From assembly GCF_946482605.1 (NCBI RefSeq), contig NZ_CAMLSE010000058.1, positions 1 through 31,556 on the forward strand: a DNA stretch of 31,556 bases. The letters are read 5' to 3'. How positions within the stretch are numbered: the first letter of the stretch is position 1; each line of letters opens with the position of its first letter. Below are positions 25,082-31,556 of this stretch, piece after piece. Source of the DNA: an uncultured Dyadobacter sp. (lineage in GTDB: Bacteria; Bacteroidota; Bacteroidia; Cytophagales; Spirosomataceae). A program made the position numbers and the translations under genes. Below the pieces are notes generated by a model. That model searched no databases and had not been told where the DNA came from. It was given only the letters and a program-made list of their open reading frames with translations.

Positions 25082-25089
25082 CAAACATA
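25082..25089 (-). promoter_or_regulatory. -7 element (TATGTTTG) for the ECF sigma gene
   Basis: The minus strand reads TATGTTTG, an exact TAnnTTTG match, 36 bases before ATG 25045. A TTTG at 25105-25102 is only 12 bases upstream of it, too close for a standard -33 box. The remainder of the 272-bp divergent spacer (25046-25317) shows no other convincing signal. Confidence 0.42.
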
Positions 25090-25317
25090 ACCATTATTGC
25101 ACAAAACGACACACCCGGATGTTTTTAAAGTCGGCGGAAGCGGGCCATGGTATGGGACTAATTCAGGATGCGCCGACCCTGATTCCGGGTACGAGAAAAG
25201 ACCACATTTAGCGATTTTCCACACTTCTGTATTAATATAGACGCGAATATGACCGACTCATGCACGCATGTGCTATTTTTGGCTAAAAATGGTGCATTGT
25301 ATACTTAAACAAATAGC

Positions 25318-25725
25318 ATGAACAACACTCGTCGTAAATTCATAGCAAGCTCTGTTACGCTTGCAGCAGGTACAGCAGCAGCGATAGCGGCCCCGGCCGA
25401 TACGGCCAAAGGAAAGTATCCATTGGTCCATCACGTTTTTTTCTGGCTTAAAAACCCGGGTTCAGTAGCGGATCGCGACCGCATTATCGAAGGGCTCAAA
25501 ACGCTGAAAAAGATAGATGCCATTAAAGAGCTCCGCATTGGAGTAGTGGCCAGCACCGAAAAACGCGACGTCGTGGACAACAGCTGGGCAGTATCGGAAC
25601 TGATGTTCTTTGAAGATGTGGCGGGACAGGCAAGCTATCAAACTCACCCTATCCACCAGCAATTCATCAAGGATTGCAGCCATCTTTGGGATAAGGTGAT
25701 CGTTTACGACGCGATAGACGCGTAA
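25318..25725 (+). CDS. Tat-exported Dabb (stress-responsive alpha/beta barrel) protein
   Basis: A 135-aa protein with a twin-arginine signal NTRRKFIASS (R5-R6) and an alanine-rich hydrophobic stretch to about residue 26. The mature part starts with PLVHHVFFWLKNPG, the conserved opening of the Dabb domain, and ends IHQQFIKDCSHLWDKVIVYD, another family mark. Dabb domains form small dimeric beta-barrels; many have unknown function, some are cyclases or decarboxylases. It stands alone, divergent from the sigma gene, with two strong hairpins after it. Spacing to neighbours gives no pathway. A role on a small exported metabolite is possible but not shown. Confidence 0.85.
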   Translation: MNNTRRKFIASSVTLAAGTAAAIAAPADTAKGKYPLVHHVFFWLKNPGSVADRDRIIEGLKTLKKIDAIKELRIGVVASTEKRDVVDNSWAVSELMFFEDVAGQASYQTHPIHQQFIKDCSHLWDKVIVYDAIDA

Positions 25726-25783
25726 GCATTGCCGGAGCGGGCAAAGAGACCTGAGGAAGCCCGTTCATTTGAGGTATAGAGGG

Positions 25784-25809
25784 CCAGGTCACATGAATAC
25801 CTGGTTTTT
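25784..25809 (+). terminator. Intrinsic terminator after the Dabb gene, first of two
   Basis: CCAGGT at 25784-25789 pairs with ACCTGG at 25799-25804 around a 9-base loop and is followed directly by TTTTT. It lies 58 bp after the Dabb stop and matches the rho-independent layout on the plus strand. Confidence 0.6.
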
Positions 25810-25811
25810 GC

Positions 25812-25845
25812 AAATCCTGGCTGCTGGCAGCCAGGATTTTTACAT
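25812..25845. terminator. Strong hairpin terminator between convergent genes, second of two
   Basis: AAATCCTGGCTG at 25812-25823 pairs perfectly with CAGCCAGGATTT at 25828-25839 around a CTGG tetraloop, followed on the plus strand by TTACATTT. On the minus strand it follows the Lys-rich gene stop by about 12 bp, so it probably ends transcripts from both sides. Confidence 0.75.
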
Positions 25846-25851
25846 TTGGTC

Positions 25852-26184
25852 TCAGCGATTATCCACTTTCTCTTTCAGTTCTTTGCCTTCTTTTTTAGTC
25901 GCATCGTAAGCCTTTTCGGCGCCCTTTTCTACCTTTTTTGCCCCTTTCTTGACACCTTTTTTGGTCGCGTCGTAGGCTTTTTCGGATCCATCCGCGACTT
26001 TTTCAGCACCATCCTCGACTTTGTCGCCAACATGCCGGGCGTCTTTCTTGATTTCCTTACCCGCTTTTCGCCCGGCCTCCTTGGTTTCGGCGGCGGCCTT
26101 GTCTGCTTTTGACCTTGTGTCCTCCTGTGCATAAGCGACGGACGATACGATAATGAATGCGATCAGAGCTGCTAATTTCTTCAT
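25852..26184 (-). CDS. Exported Lys/Ala-rich amphipathic-repeat protein
   Basis: ATG 26184 gives 110 aa (the TTG at 26193 is less likely). Residues 1-20 are a clean Sec signal ending AYAQ. The rest is almost wholly charged and helical, rich in Lys, Ala, Glu, Asp and Gly, with EKAYDATKK repeated exactly 22 residues apart and linked by GVKKGAKKVEKGA, giving an 11-residue-type periodicity as in LEA-like or apolipoprotein-like helices. No Cys, no enzyme motif. Such proteins are often stress-linked and periplasmic, and may coat membranes or other proteins; that is an inference. The long Phe-rich reading frame on the other strand is its mirror, not a gene. Divergent from the next gene. Confidence 0.7.
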   Translation of the reverse strand: MKKLAALIAFIIVSSVAYAQEDTRSKADKAAAETKEAGRKAGKEIKKDARHVGDKVEDGAEKVADGSEKAYDATKKGVKKGAKKVEKGAEKAYDATKKEGKELKEKVDNR

Positions 26185-26320
26185 GATTTCCAAGTTTATT
26201 GATTAATTTCCTGTTGGCCGGAATCAGTGACAAAAACCGTTCCCGAAGCCGTGCCAGTCGGGCAAGAGTAAGTTGGATTATTGGCATAGTTATTGCTTAT
26301 CCATTTAAAATACTACTGAC

Positions 26321-26788
26321 ATGGAAAACGTAAAAGCGATTGTAAAACAAGTTGTTAAGATCTGGGGGCTGTATAAAACACAGCAGTTGGTACTGACGGT
26401 TGCTATGCGCGAGGAAATCCCGTTTCCGCTCAGAAAATCGCTGAGTCGGGATTATATGATATGTTCACTACTGAAAAAAGAGATAGCCAATTTTTATGAC
26501 GCACTCCGATGTTGCATGGGCGACGCGTGTATCATGCGTCCGGAACGCAACACGAGCGTCGCCCAGGAAGCTGGCGGCAGCGTTAGCGCAGCACTTGGGG
26601 AAATTGTACATGGCCACCGGCAAATCATCGAGGAATATGGAACATTACTAAACATGGCAGAGGGTTCAAACATCAACACTATGGTCTTTCACCAGCACAG
26701 AAAGCAAATGAACACGATGACTGATGAATTGACCATCCAATCGGAAAAGCTAAAAGAAAAGGAGACTCAATACGCTTTGAGCCATTAA
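26321..26788 (+). CDS. Unrecognised helical protein
   Basis: A 155-aa protein that I cannot place. It looks all-helical: an N-terminal amphipathic segment (NVKAIVKQVVKIWGLYKTQ), a middle SLLKKEIANFYDALRCCMGD with a Cys pair, and HGHRQIIEEYGTLLNM plus VFHQHRKQMNTMTDEL with several Glu and His. These patterns recall four-helix-bundle families such as DUF2383/Dps-like proteins, but metal ligands are not convincingly arranged. There is no signal peptide, so it is probably cytoplasmic. It is divergent from the Lys-rich gene, with no clear ribosome site before ATG 26321. Codon composition is a little more AT-rich than the genes before 25 kb. It stands before a long gene-poor stretch. Confidence 0.55.
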   Translation: MENVKAIVKQVVKIWGLYKTQQLVLTVAMREEIPFPLRKSLSRDYMICSLLKKEIANFYDALRCCMGDACIMRPERNTSVAQEAGGSVSAALGEIVHGHRQIIEEYGTLLNMAEGSNINTMVFHQHRKQMNTMTDELTIQSEKLKEKETQYALSH

Positions 26789-26800
26789 ACAATTAGTCGT

Positions 26801-27184
26801 ATGCCTTGCTGTCATGGAGACTACCTGCCATCGTATAAGAATTGCCCGGTAAAAGTACGTATGGCGGGTAAAGGTACACAGATTCATGCGAGTGTCAGGC
26901 CGGAATGGAAACCGCAGTTTCTATGGTTTATTATGACCAGATTCGTTGAATGGCGCAAGGGGACAAAAGCATTAGGGCACCCGACAATGCAGAAGTTCTG
27001 TGTAACAACCACGTCATTTGCGCTGAGAAAATATAGCTGCCTAACTAAAAAGCAGAATCCAGCTAATTCGAGGAAGGAAGGTTATCTTATGTTGCCCGAT
27101 ATCAACTGTTTGGACAAACAACGGGCCCGAGCAGGCAGGCATTATGAATGGACGGTCTATTATAAAGACCTGGTATTTAGATAG
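26801..27184 (+). CDS. Possible small ORF, function unknown (doubtful)
   Basis: A 127-codon frame starts 13 bp after the previous stop on the same strand, the only reason to consider it. The predicted protein is rich in Cys, Trp, Lys and Arg, has no signal peptide, no repeated or known motif, and does not resemble any family I know. It may be a real orphan gene, a decayed remnant, or chance. A shorter frame on the other strand (27041-27250) is no better. Confidence 0.2.
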   Translation: MPCCHGDYLPSYKNCPVKVRMAGKGTQIHASVRPEWKPQFLWFIMTRFVEWRKGTKALGHPTMQKFCVTTTSFALRKYSCLTKKQNPANSRKEGYLMLPDINCLDKQRARAGRHYEWTVYYKDLVFR

Positions 27185-28150
27185 TCTTTCCCCGGTATGA
27201 GTTTCCTGGAAAACTACCTGGACGGTTTCAGGAAATGCCAGTGTCGACAAAGGATGGATTAGTTCAGGCCTTACTTTATGAGATGTACGAAAATGATGTA
27301 CAATATCTTTGATTCAATACTCCGGCGTTTAAACAACTCTGACAAAAAAATGACCTTTGAATTACCTTTTTGCAGTAGAGTTATATTTACAAAAATAGAA
27401 TTAACAGAATGAACTTTTAGGCGCTATTGAGTTTGTTAAATCAATTCTGTAAGTTGCAGCCGTAAACCCCTAATATGATCACGTCTGCAAAATTAAATCT
27501 GCGCAAGTTATGTCGACTATCAGTGCATAGCTACGCGTTTGTCATGCCGTACCCACTCTGGTTCTTGCGCCCCCGAATCATTTGCCGAGCTGTTATGGAG
27601 CCATTTTTTGTCTGGATTGACTGGAAGCATTCAAGCTATGCCTTGCTTGTGAGTATGACCCTCTCCCTTTCAGACTGATGGCATTCAGAATTGGTGACTA
27701 AGCGCCCCTTTGGTAAGCCTTCAAAGGCGGTGTGACGCTGCCAAAGCTATGTTGGAAGTGTATCAGTGCCTGCCCGGTGAAGCCGCAGGCGGTAAACTGT
27801 GTTATTGATCGCTCATTGCCACGTCATTGTTATGATTCTGTCCGGGAAAAAAAATACGTCGCCGTTTTCGAACTCTGGGGTGCTGCGCCGCAGCTACAAG
27901 TTTGTCAATGGGTATGTTGGTTAAAATGTGATTAAAAAAAGGCGAAAAGTAGGCGGTAAAATTTCACAGAGATGGCAAAGCAGCCCCCAAACTGCATCCG
28001 TAATTCGCAAAGGAAATTCCCCGCTCAAATTGTTATATGTTCCTGCATCCCTTTAGACCCGTTTTGGGTCTTCTCGTTAGTGTTGTCAAAAGGCCTGAAA
28101 TAGGCAGGTAAAGTTTTACGATCGTATTTATTTAGAGAAATTTACATTTT
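27185..28150. other. Gene-poor AT-rich spacer before asnB
   Basis: About 970 bp without a recognisable gene. Short frames of 67 codons at 27475-27678 and 27732-27935 have no family resemblance. Several A- or T-runs occur (27346-27352, 27848-27855, 27932-27939). One small hairpin, AGACCC-GTTTT-GGGTCT, lies at 28055-28071, 80 bp before asnB. I see no transposase, tRNA, or paired end repeats. It may hold the asnB regulatory region, a small RNA, or a decayed insert. Confidence 0.5.
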
Positions 28151-30055
28151 ATGTGTGGGATAGCAGGATTCATCGATTACAGCAGGAAATCGAAGCTCGC
28201 AGATTTGGAGGTAATGAACGAACTATTGAATCACCGGGGTCCGGATTCTTCCGGATTGGAAGTATTCAATCCCGAACATGCGAACGTAGGACTTGGCCAT
28301 AAAAGACTTTCGATTATTGAGGTTTCTCCACTGGGGCATCAGCCGATGTTTTTTGATGACTTATGGATCACTTTCAATGGCGAAATTTTTAACTTTTTAG
28401 CAATTAAAGAAGAATTAATCGCCCTTCAGCATCATTTTTTGAGCGACTCCGATACCGAAGTAATTCTCCATGCGTATAGGCAATGGGGTGTCGCATGTGT
28501 AGATAGATTTGTTGGTATGTTCTCCTTTGTTTTGTATGATGTAAGAAACAGGGAGATGATTTGTGTAAGGGACCGTGCCGGCATAAAGCCCTTTTTCTAT
28601 TACAGCAAGAATGGGCTGTTCCTATTTTCCTCCGAGCTGAAATCGTTATGCAGCCATCCCGGATTTAAAAAAGAAATTAACCTGGAAGCGGTAGGCGCTT
28701 TTATGCAATACGGAAATGTTCCTACCCCTCATTGTATTTTCAATGATACGCATAAATTAAAACCAGGTCATTTTTTGAAAATTTCCATTGAGAATCAGGA
28801 AATGGAAATTGTGAAATACTGGGATGTTTACGACGCCTACAATAAACCCAAACTGGATATTTCCTTTGCCGAGGCCAAAGAAGAAACTACCAGGATCCTT
28901 CGGACTGCGTTTAACCACCGGATGGTATCCGATGTTCCTTTGGGATTGTTTCTGAGCGGTGGCTACGACAGTACGGCCCTGACGGCGCTTCTGCAAGATC
29001 ATAGCGGACGAAAACTGCGGACTTTCACCATGGGAGTTCCGGATATAGGCCTGGATGAATCCAAATTTGCTAAAAATATATCCGACCACCTGGGCACGGA
29101 CCACACTCAGTTTGAATGTACCGAGTCGGATGCATTGGAAATTATTTCCCAGCTTCCTTACTACTATGATGAGCCATTCGGCGACCCGAGTGCAATTCCC
29201 ACCATGCTTTTGTGTAAACTAACCCGCGAGCATGTCACGGTGGCATTGAGTGCAGACGGCGGAGACGAGGTATTTGCGGGTTACAACCGCTATGAGTATG
29301 TGATGAAATTTGGTGGGACAATAAAGCAGATTCCCGCTATTTTCCGGGTAGGCTTAGCCAATCTGATGGACTTTTTGCCGGCAAAAAACCTGGCTGCATT
29401 GAAGGCCCGGAGTAATTATTATCACAGATATGAAAAGGTCAAATCTTTTTTAAGAGACCCGTCACCAGCCAACGTAATGCAAAGTCTCGGCCGGCAATAT
29501 GATCAAAGGCAAGTGAATCAATTGCTGATAGACGGGGTAGACGTTTTGAAAACCGCGCATCTATCCGGGGCGCTTCAGCAACCTTATTTCTCGCCGCTGG
29601 CCTACATGATGGCCATTGATTACCAAAGCTATCTGATGGATGACGTGCTTCAAAAAGTGGACCGGGCCTCAATGGCATTTGGATTGGAAGCCAGAGAGCC
29701 TTTTGTGGACCATAATATTATTGAATGGGTGGCGCAATTGCCGGATTCCTTTAAATATAATGCAGGCGTTAAAAAGCATATCTTAAAGGAAATAGTGCAT
29801 GACTACATTCCCAAACCGGTCATGGATCGTCCAAAGATGGGTTTTGCCATTCCTATCGAATCGTGGCTGTCGACGTCACTGAAAAGTAGCGTCATGTATT
29901 ATTTAGGGGACGATCACATTTCCCGGCAGGGGATTTTCAGATTGTCATTCGTTCGGGAATTGAAAAGCGAGTTTTATTCAGGCAAAAAGGAATATGCTTT
30001 CAAGATCTGGTACCTGCTGATGTTCCAGATGTGGTACGAAAAGTGGATGAGTTGA
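28151..30055 (+). CDS. asnB: Glutamine-hydrolysing asparagine synthetase
   Basis: A 634-aa two-domain enzyme. The N-terminal glutaminase domain begins MCGIAGF, with Cys2 as nucleophile after Met removal, and has GLGHKRLSI and FNGEIFNF at about 48-56 and 75-82. The C-terminal synthetase domain contains the ATP pyrophosphatase loop SGGYDST (269-275) and SADGGDEVFAGYNRY further on. It makes asparagine from aspartate, ATP and glutamine, or amidates sugar-linked carboxylates in some polysaccharide loci. Of longer type than E. coli AsnB (about 554 aa), as in exopolysaccharide-associated forms. It stands alone, preceded by a long spacer, and its base composition is visibly more AT-rich than that of genes before 24 kb or the dehydrogenase after it. 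Confidence 0.9.
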   Translation: MCGIAGFIDYSRKSKLADLEVMNELLNHRGPDSSGLEVFNPEHANVGLGHKRLSIIEVSPLGHQPMFFDDLWITFNGEIFNFLAIKEELIALQHHFLSDSDTEVILHAYRQWGVACVDRFVGMFSFVLYDVRNREMICVRDRAGIKPFFYYSKNGLFLFSSELKSLCSHPGFKKEINLEAVGAFMQYGNVPTPHCIFNDTHKLKPGHFLKISIENQEMEIVKYWDVYDAYNKPKLDISFAEAKEETTRILRTAFNHRMVSDVPLGLFLSGGYDSTALTALLQDHSGRKLRTFTMGVPDIGLDESKFAKNISDHLGTDHTQFECTESDALEIISQLPYYYDEPFGDPSAIPTMLLCKLTREHVTVALSADGGDEVFAGYNRYEYVMKFGGTIKQIPAIFRVGLANLMDFLPAKNLAALKARSNYYHRYEKVKSFLRDPSPANVMQSLGRQYDQRQVNQLLIDGVDVLKTAHLSGALQQPYFSPLAYMMAIDYQSYLMDDVLQKVDRASMAFGLEAREPFVDHNIIEWVAQLPDSFKYNAGVKKHILKEIVHDYIPKPVMDRPKMGFAIPIESWLSTSLKSSVMYYLGDDHISRQGIFRLSFVRELKSEFYSGKKEYAFKIWYLLMFQMWYEKWMS

Positions 30056-30182
30056 TGGTCCGGATTGGCTGAAAGCCGTTAGAAATAAATGCTCCGTTGA
30101 AAAGTATAAGCATGCCATAGAAATGTATAAGCCGGTCTGCCGGTTTGAGGAGAGCTTTGCATCATCCATTTAAACAAAGGAA

Positions 30183-30998
30183 ATGATGACAAAGACAGTT
30201 TTGATAACAGGCGCTTCTTCGGGTTTTGGCAAGGATGCCGTAAAATTATTTCAAAAGCAGGGGTGGAATGTAATCGCTTCGATGCGGTCGCCGGAAAAGG
30301 AAACGGAACTGGGAGAGCTGGACAATGTGGTGCTTGCGCATCTGGATGTGACGGATAAGGCTAGCATTCAGAAGACAGTAGCAGAAGGTATTGCCAGATT
30401 TGGCAGCATCGACGTACTCGTCAATAATGCAGGCTTTGGCTCTCTGGGCGTTTTGGAAGCGGCCCCGGCCGAAGTGATCCGCCAGCAGTTTGATGTCAAC
30501 CTGTTCGGGTTGATCGAGGTTACACAGGCGGTATTGCCGCATATGCGTAAAAATCGCAACGGGGTCATTATCAATGTGTCGTCGATGGGCGGCAAGGTGG
30601 CCTTTCCGTTCTCTACGCTTTACCACGCCACCAAATTTGCGGTGGAAGGCCTGACCGAGTCACTGCAATTTGAGTTAGAGCCATTCGGAATACGCGTGAA
30701 AATCGTGGAGCCGGGTGGTTATAAAACGGATTTCGCAAGCCGGTCGCTGGCAACTTTTGGTGCAGGTGATTTGTTGGACTACCAACCTGCTTACGATGAA
30801 TTTGCCGGCAAGATCGATAGCTGGCCGATGTCGGAACATGTTTCGGAGGTAGCAGAAGCTATTTTTGAAGCAGCCTCGGATGGATCGCAACAGCTGCGTT
30901 ACCCGGTTGGTGCCGATGCTGTGCAGCTTATCCAGGCGAGGAAAGAAATGGATGATCTGATGGTCAAAAATCTGATTTCCGGCTTTTTAGCAGGCTAG
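30183..30998 (+). CDS. Short-chain dehydrogenase/reductase (classical SDR)
   Basis: A 271-aa classical SDR. The cofactor motif TGASSGFG is at about residues 9-16, NNAGFGSLG near 81-89, the catalytic Ser in NVSSMGG and YHATK (Tyr and Lys of the YxxxK pair) follow, then VEPGGYKTDF. These enzymes oxidise or reduce carbonyl/hydroxyl groups with NAD(P)H in the cytoplasm; substrate is unknown. Two ATGs are in tandem at 30183 and 30186; the AAAGG at 30176-30180 is better spaced for the second. An AraC regulator starts only 22 bp after its stop on the same strand; such pairs are frequent in Bacteroidota and suggest control of the dehydrogenase by that regulator. Confidence 0.9.
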   Translation: MMTKTVLITGASSGFGKDAVKLFQKQGWNVIASMRSPEKETELGELDNVVLAHLDVTDKASIQKTVAEGIARFGSIDVLVNNAGFGSLGVLEAAPAEVIRQQFDVNLFGLIEVTQAVLPHMRKNRNGVIINVSSMGGKVAFPFSTLYHATKFAVEGLTESLQFELEPFGIRVKIVEPGGYKTDFASRSLATFGAGDLLDYQPAYDEFAGKIDSWPMSEHVSEVAEAIFEAASDGSQQLRYPVGADAVQLIQARKEMDDLMVKNLISGFLAG

Positions 30999-31001
30999 TT
31001 T

Positions 31002-31009
31002 TATCTTTG
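31002..31009 (+). promoter_or_regulatory. -7 element (TATCTTTG) for the partial AraC gene
   Basis: TATCTTTG is an exact TAnnTTTG match lying between the dehydrogenase stop and ATG 31021. The start would be only about 11 bases downstream of the element, giving a very short leader. The -33 region would fall inside the dehydrogenase 3' end, where I see no clean TTG. Confidence 0.42.
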
Positions 31010-31020
31010 CCAACCATGTT

Positions 31021-31556
31021 ATGACCAGCCAGTATCTCGATATCGCCTCCATCAGCGGGCTGCACGATTATGTCGGTGCGCCCAAACCCAAGCATCCGTT
31101 GATCAGCCTGATCGACAATAGCCGTTTCTATGCGCAATGTCCGCGTGACCTTACGACGTTCCGGTTTGGATTTTACACGATTTCCTGCAAGAAGATCCAT
31201 GGCGTTTTGAAATACGGGAAAGGGCATTACGATTTCAGCGAGGGTTCTCTGATGTTCACCGCGCCCTGGCAGGCCATTTCAGGCAGCATTGATGAAAGAG
31301 GAGTGGAGGAGGGGTGGGCGTTATTCATCCATCCAGACTTGCTTCATACGTCGGATCTTGGAAAAAAAATGCATCAGTATTCGTTTTTCGGCTATGACGC
31401 CAACGAGGCGCTGCATATCTCCGAGGACGAGAAAGAGACCATCCGGGACTGTGTCGATAAGATCGAAAAGGAATATTCCCAAAATATCGACAAGCATACC
31501 GAGCAGTTGATCATCGCGAATATAGCGTTGCTGCTCCATTACTGCGACCGGTTTTA
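31021..31556 (+). CDS. AraC-family regulator, N-terminal part (runs off the window)
   Basis: An open frame from ATG 31021 to the window end, 178 full codons with no stop. The upstream ATG at 31015 is followed at once by TGA, so 31021 is the start. The visible part is the sensor domain of a Bacteroidota AraC-type regulator: FSEGSLMFTAPWQ, WALFIHPDLLHTSDLG, QYSFFGYDANEALHISEDE and LIIANIALLLHYCDRF, which I recognise from that group. The double helix-turn-helix would lie beyond the window, so DNA binding is inferred. It lies 22 bp after the short-chain dehydrogenase gene and has its own -7 element between them. Its probable target is that dehydrogenase or itself. Confidence 0.75.
   Translation, partial: MTSQYLDIASISGLHDYVGAPKPKHPLISLIDNSRFYAQCPRDLTTFRFGFYTISCKKIHGVLKYGKGHYDFSEGSLMFTAPWQAISGSIDERGVEEGWALFIHPDLLHTSDLGKKMHQYSFFGYDANEALHISEDEKETIRDCVDKIEKEYSQNIDKHTEQLIIANIALLLHYCDRF

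Noticed and set aside
25278..25309. Possible promoter TTTG-N20-TACTTAAA before the Dabb gene
   Set aside because: The -7 part matches only TA plus one T, and it would leave almost no leader.
25846..26112. A Phe-rich plus-strand frame resembling a membrane protein
   Set aside because: It is the complement of Lys-rich codons (TTT/TTC opposite AAA/GAA) of the exported repeat protein, which has a proper signal peptide.
27475..27935. Two 67-codon frames in the spacer before asnB
   Set aside because: No ribosome site, no motif, and unusual residue make-up; most likely chance.
1..31556. CRISPR arrays, tRNA or rRNA genes, insertion sequences, phage or defence genes
   Set aside because: Looked for regular direct repeats, cloverleaf-like segments and transposase or nuclease motifs by eye; none was found.

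Overview
The window looks like a chromosomal segment from a member of the Bacteroidota, most likely Cytophagales/Spirosomaceae and possibly near Dyadobacter. The genus is an inference from gene content and remembered protein style; no search was run. Evidence for the phylum: a SusC/SusD pair with an ECF sigma/FecR system, several lipoproteins, Tat-exported Gfo/Idh/MocA and Dabb proteins, weak Shine-Dalgarno signals, and repeated matches to the Bacteroidota -7 element TAnnTTTG upstream of genes.

Positions 1-7744 (+) hold a tightly packed eight-gene run, open at its 5' end. It starts with cytoplasmic agaS-like, PfkB kinase and kbaY-like genes, a tagatose-6-phosphate style route for galactosamine-type sugars. 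It continues with five exported proteins: a TIM-barrel amidohydrolase lipoprotein, a CBM9-like protein, a Tat-exported Gfo/Idh/MocA oxidoreductase, a DUF1080 (3-keto-glycoside hydrolase family) protein and an M20D amidohydrolase. A perfect hairpin at 7770-7803 follows. The run reads as a periplasm-to-cytoplasm route for an amino-sugar-containing glycoside.

Positions 7875-12959 (-) hold regulators and small enzymes in order of transcription: Crp/Fnr regulator, AhpD-like protein, CGNR-type zinc-ribbon protein with a PD40 lipoprotein, AraC regulator, and an exported epoxide hydrolase. The CGNR gene has a 16-bp perfect palindrome between its predicted -33 and -7 elements.

Positions 13107-15418 (+) hold an exported GH30 glycosidase and a cytochrome-b-like membrane protein. 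Positions 15444-25045 (-) form a complete cell-surface-signalling polysaccharide utilisation locus, transcribed as ECF sigma, FecR anti-sigma, STN-containing SusC, SusD and a GH95-like glycosidase. The stretch between fecR and susC is rich in hairpins.

Positions 25318-31556 are looser: a Tat-exported Dabb protein, a periplasmic Lys/Ala-rich 22-residue-repeat protein, an unrecognised helical protein, about 1.0-1.4 kb with no recognisable gene, a stand-alone asparagine synthetase that is visibly more AT-rich than its neighbours, a short-chain dehydrogenase, and the start of an AraC regulator that runs off the window. I saw no tRNA, rRNA, CRISPR array, transposase or phage gene. The strongest leads are the mixed amino-sugar/3-keto-glycoside operon, the CGNR operator, the susC leader, and the gene-poor stretch before asnB.
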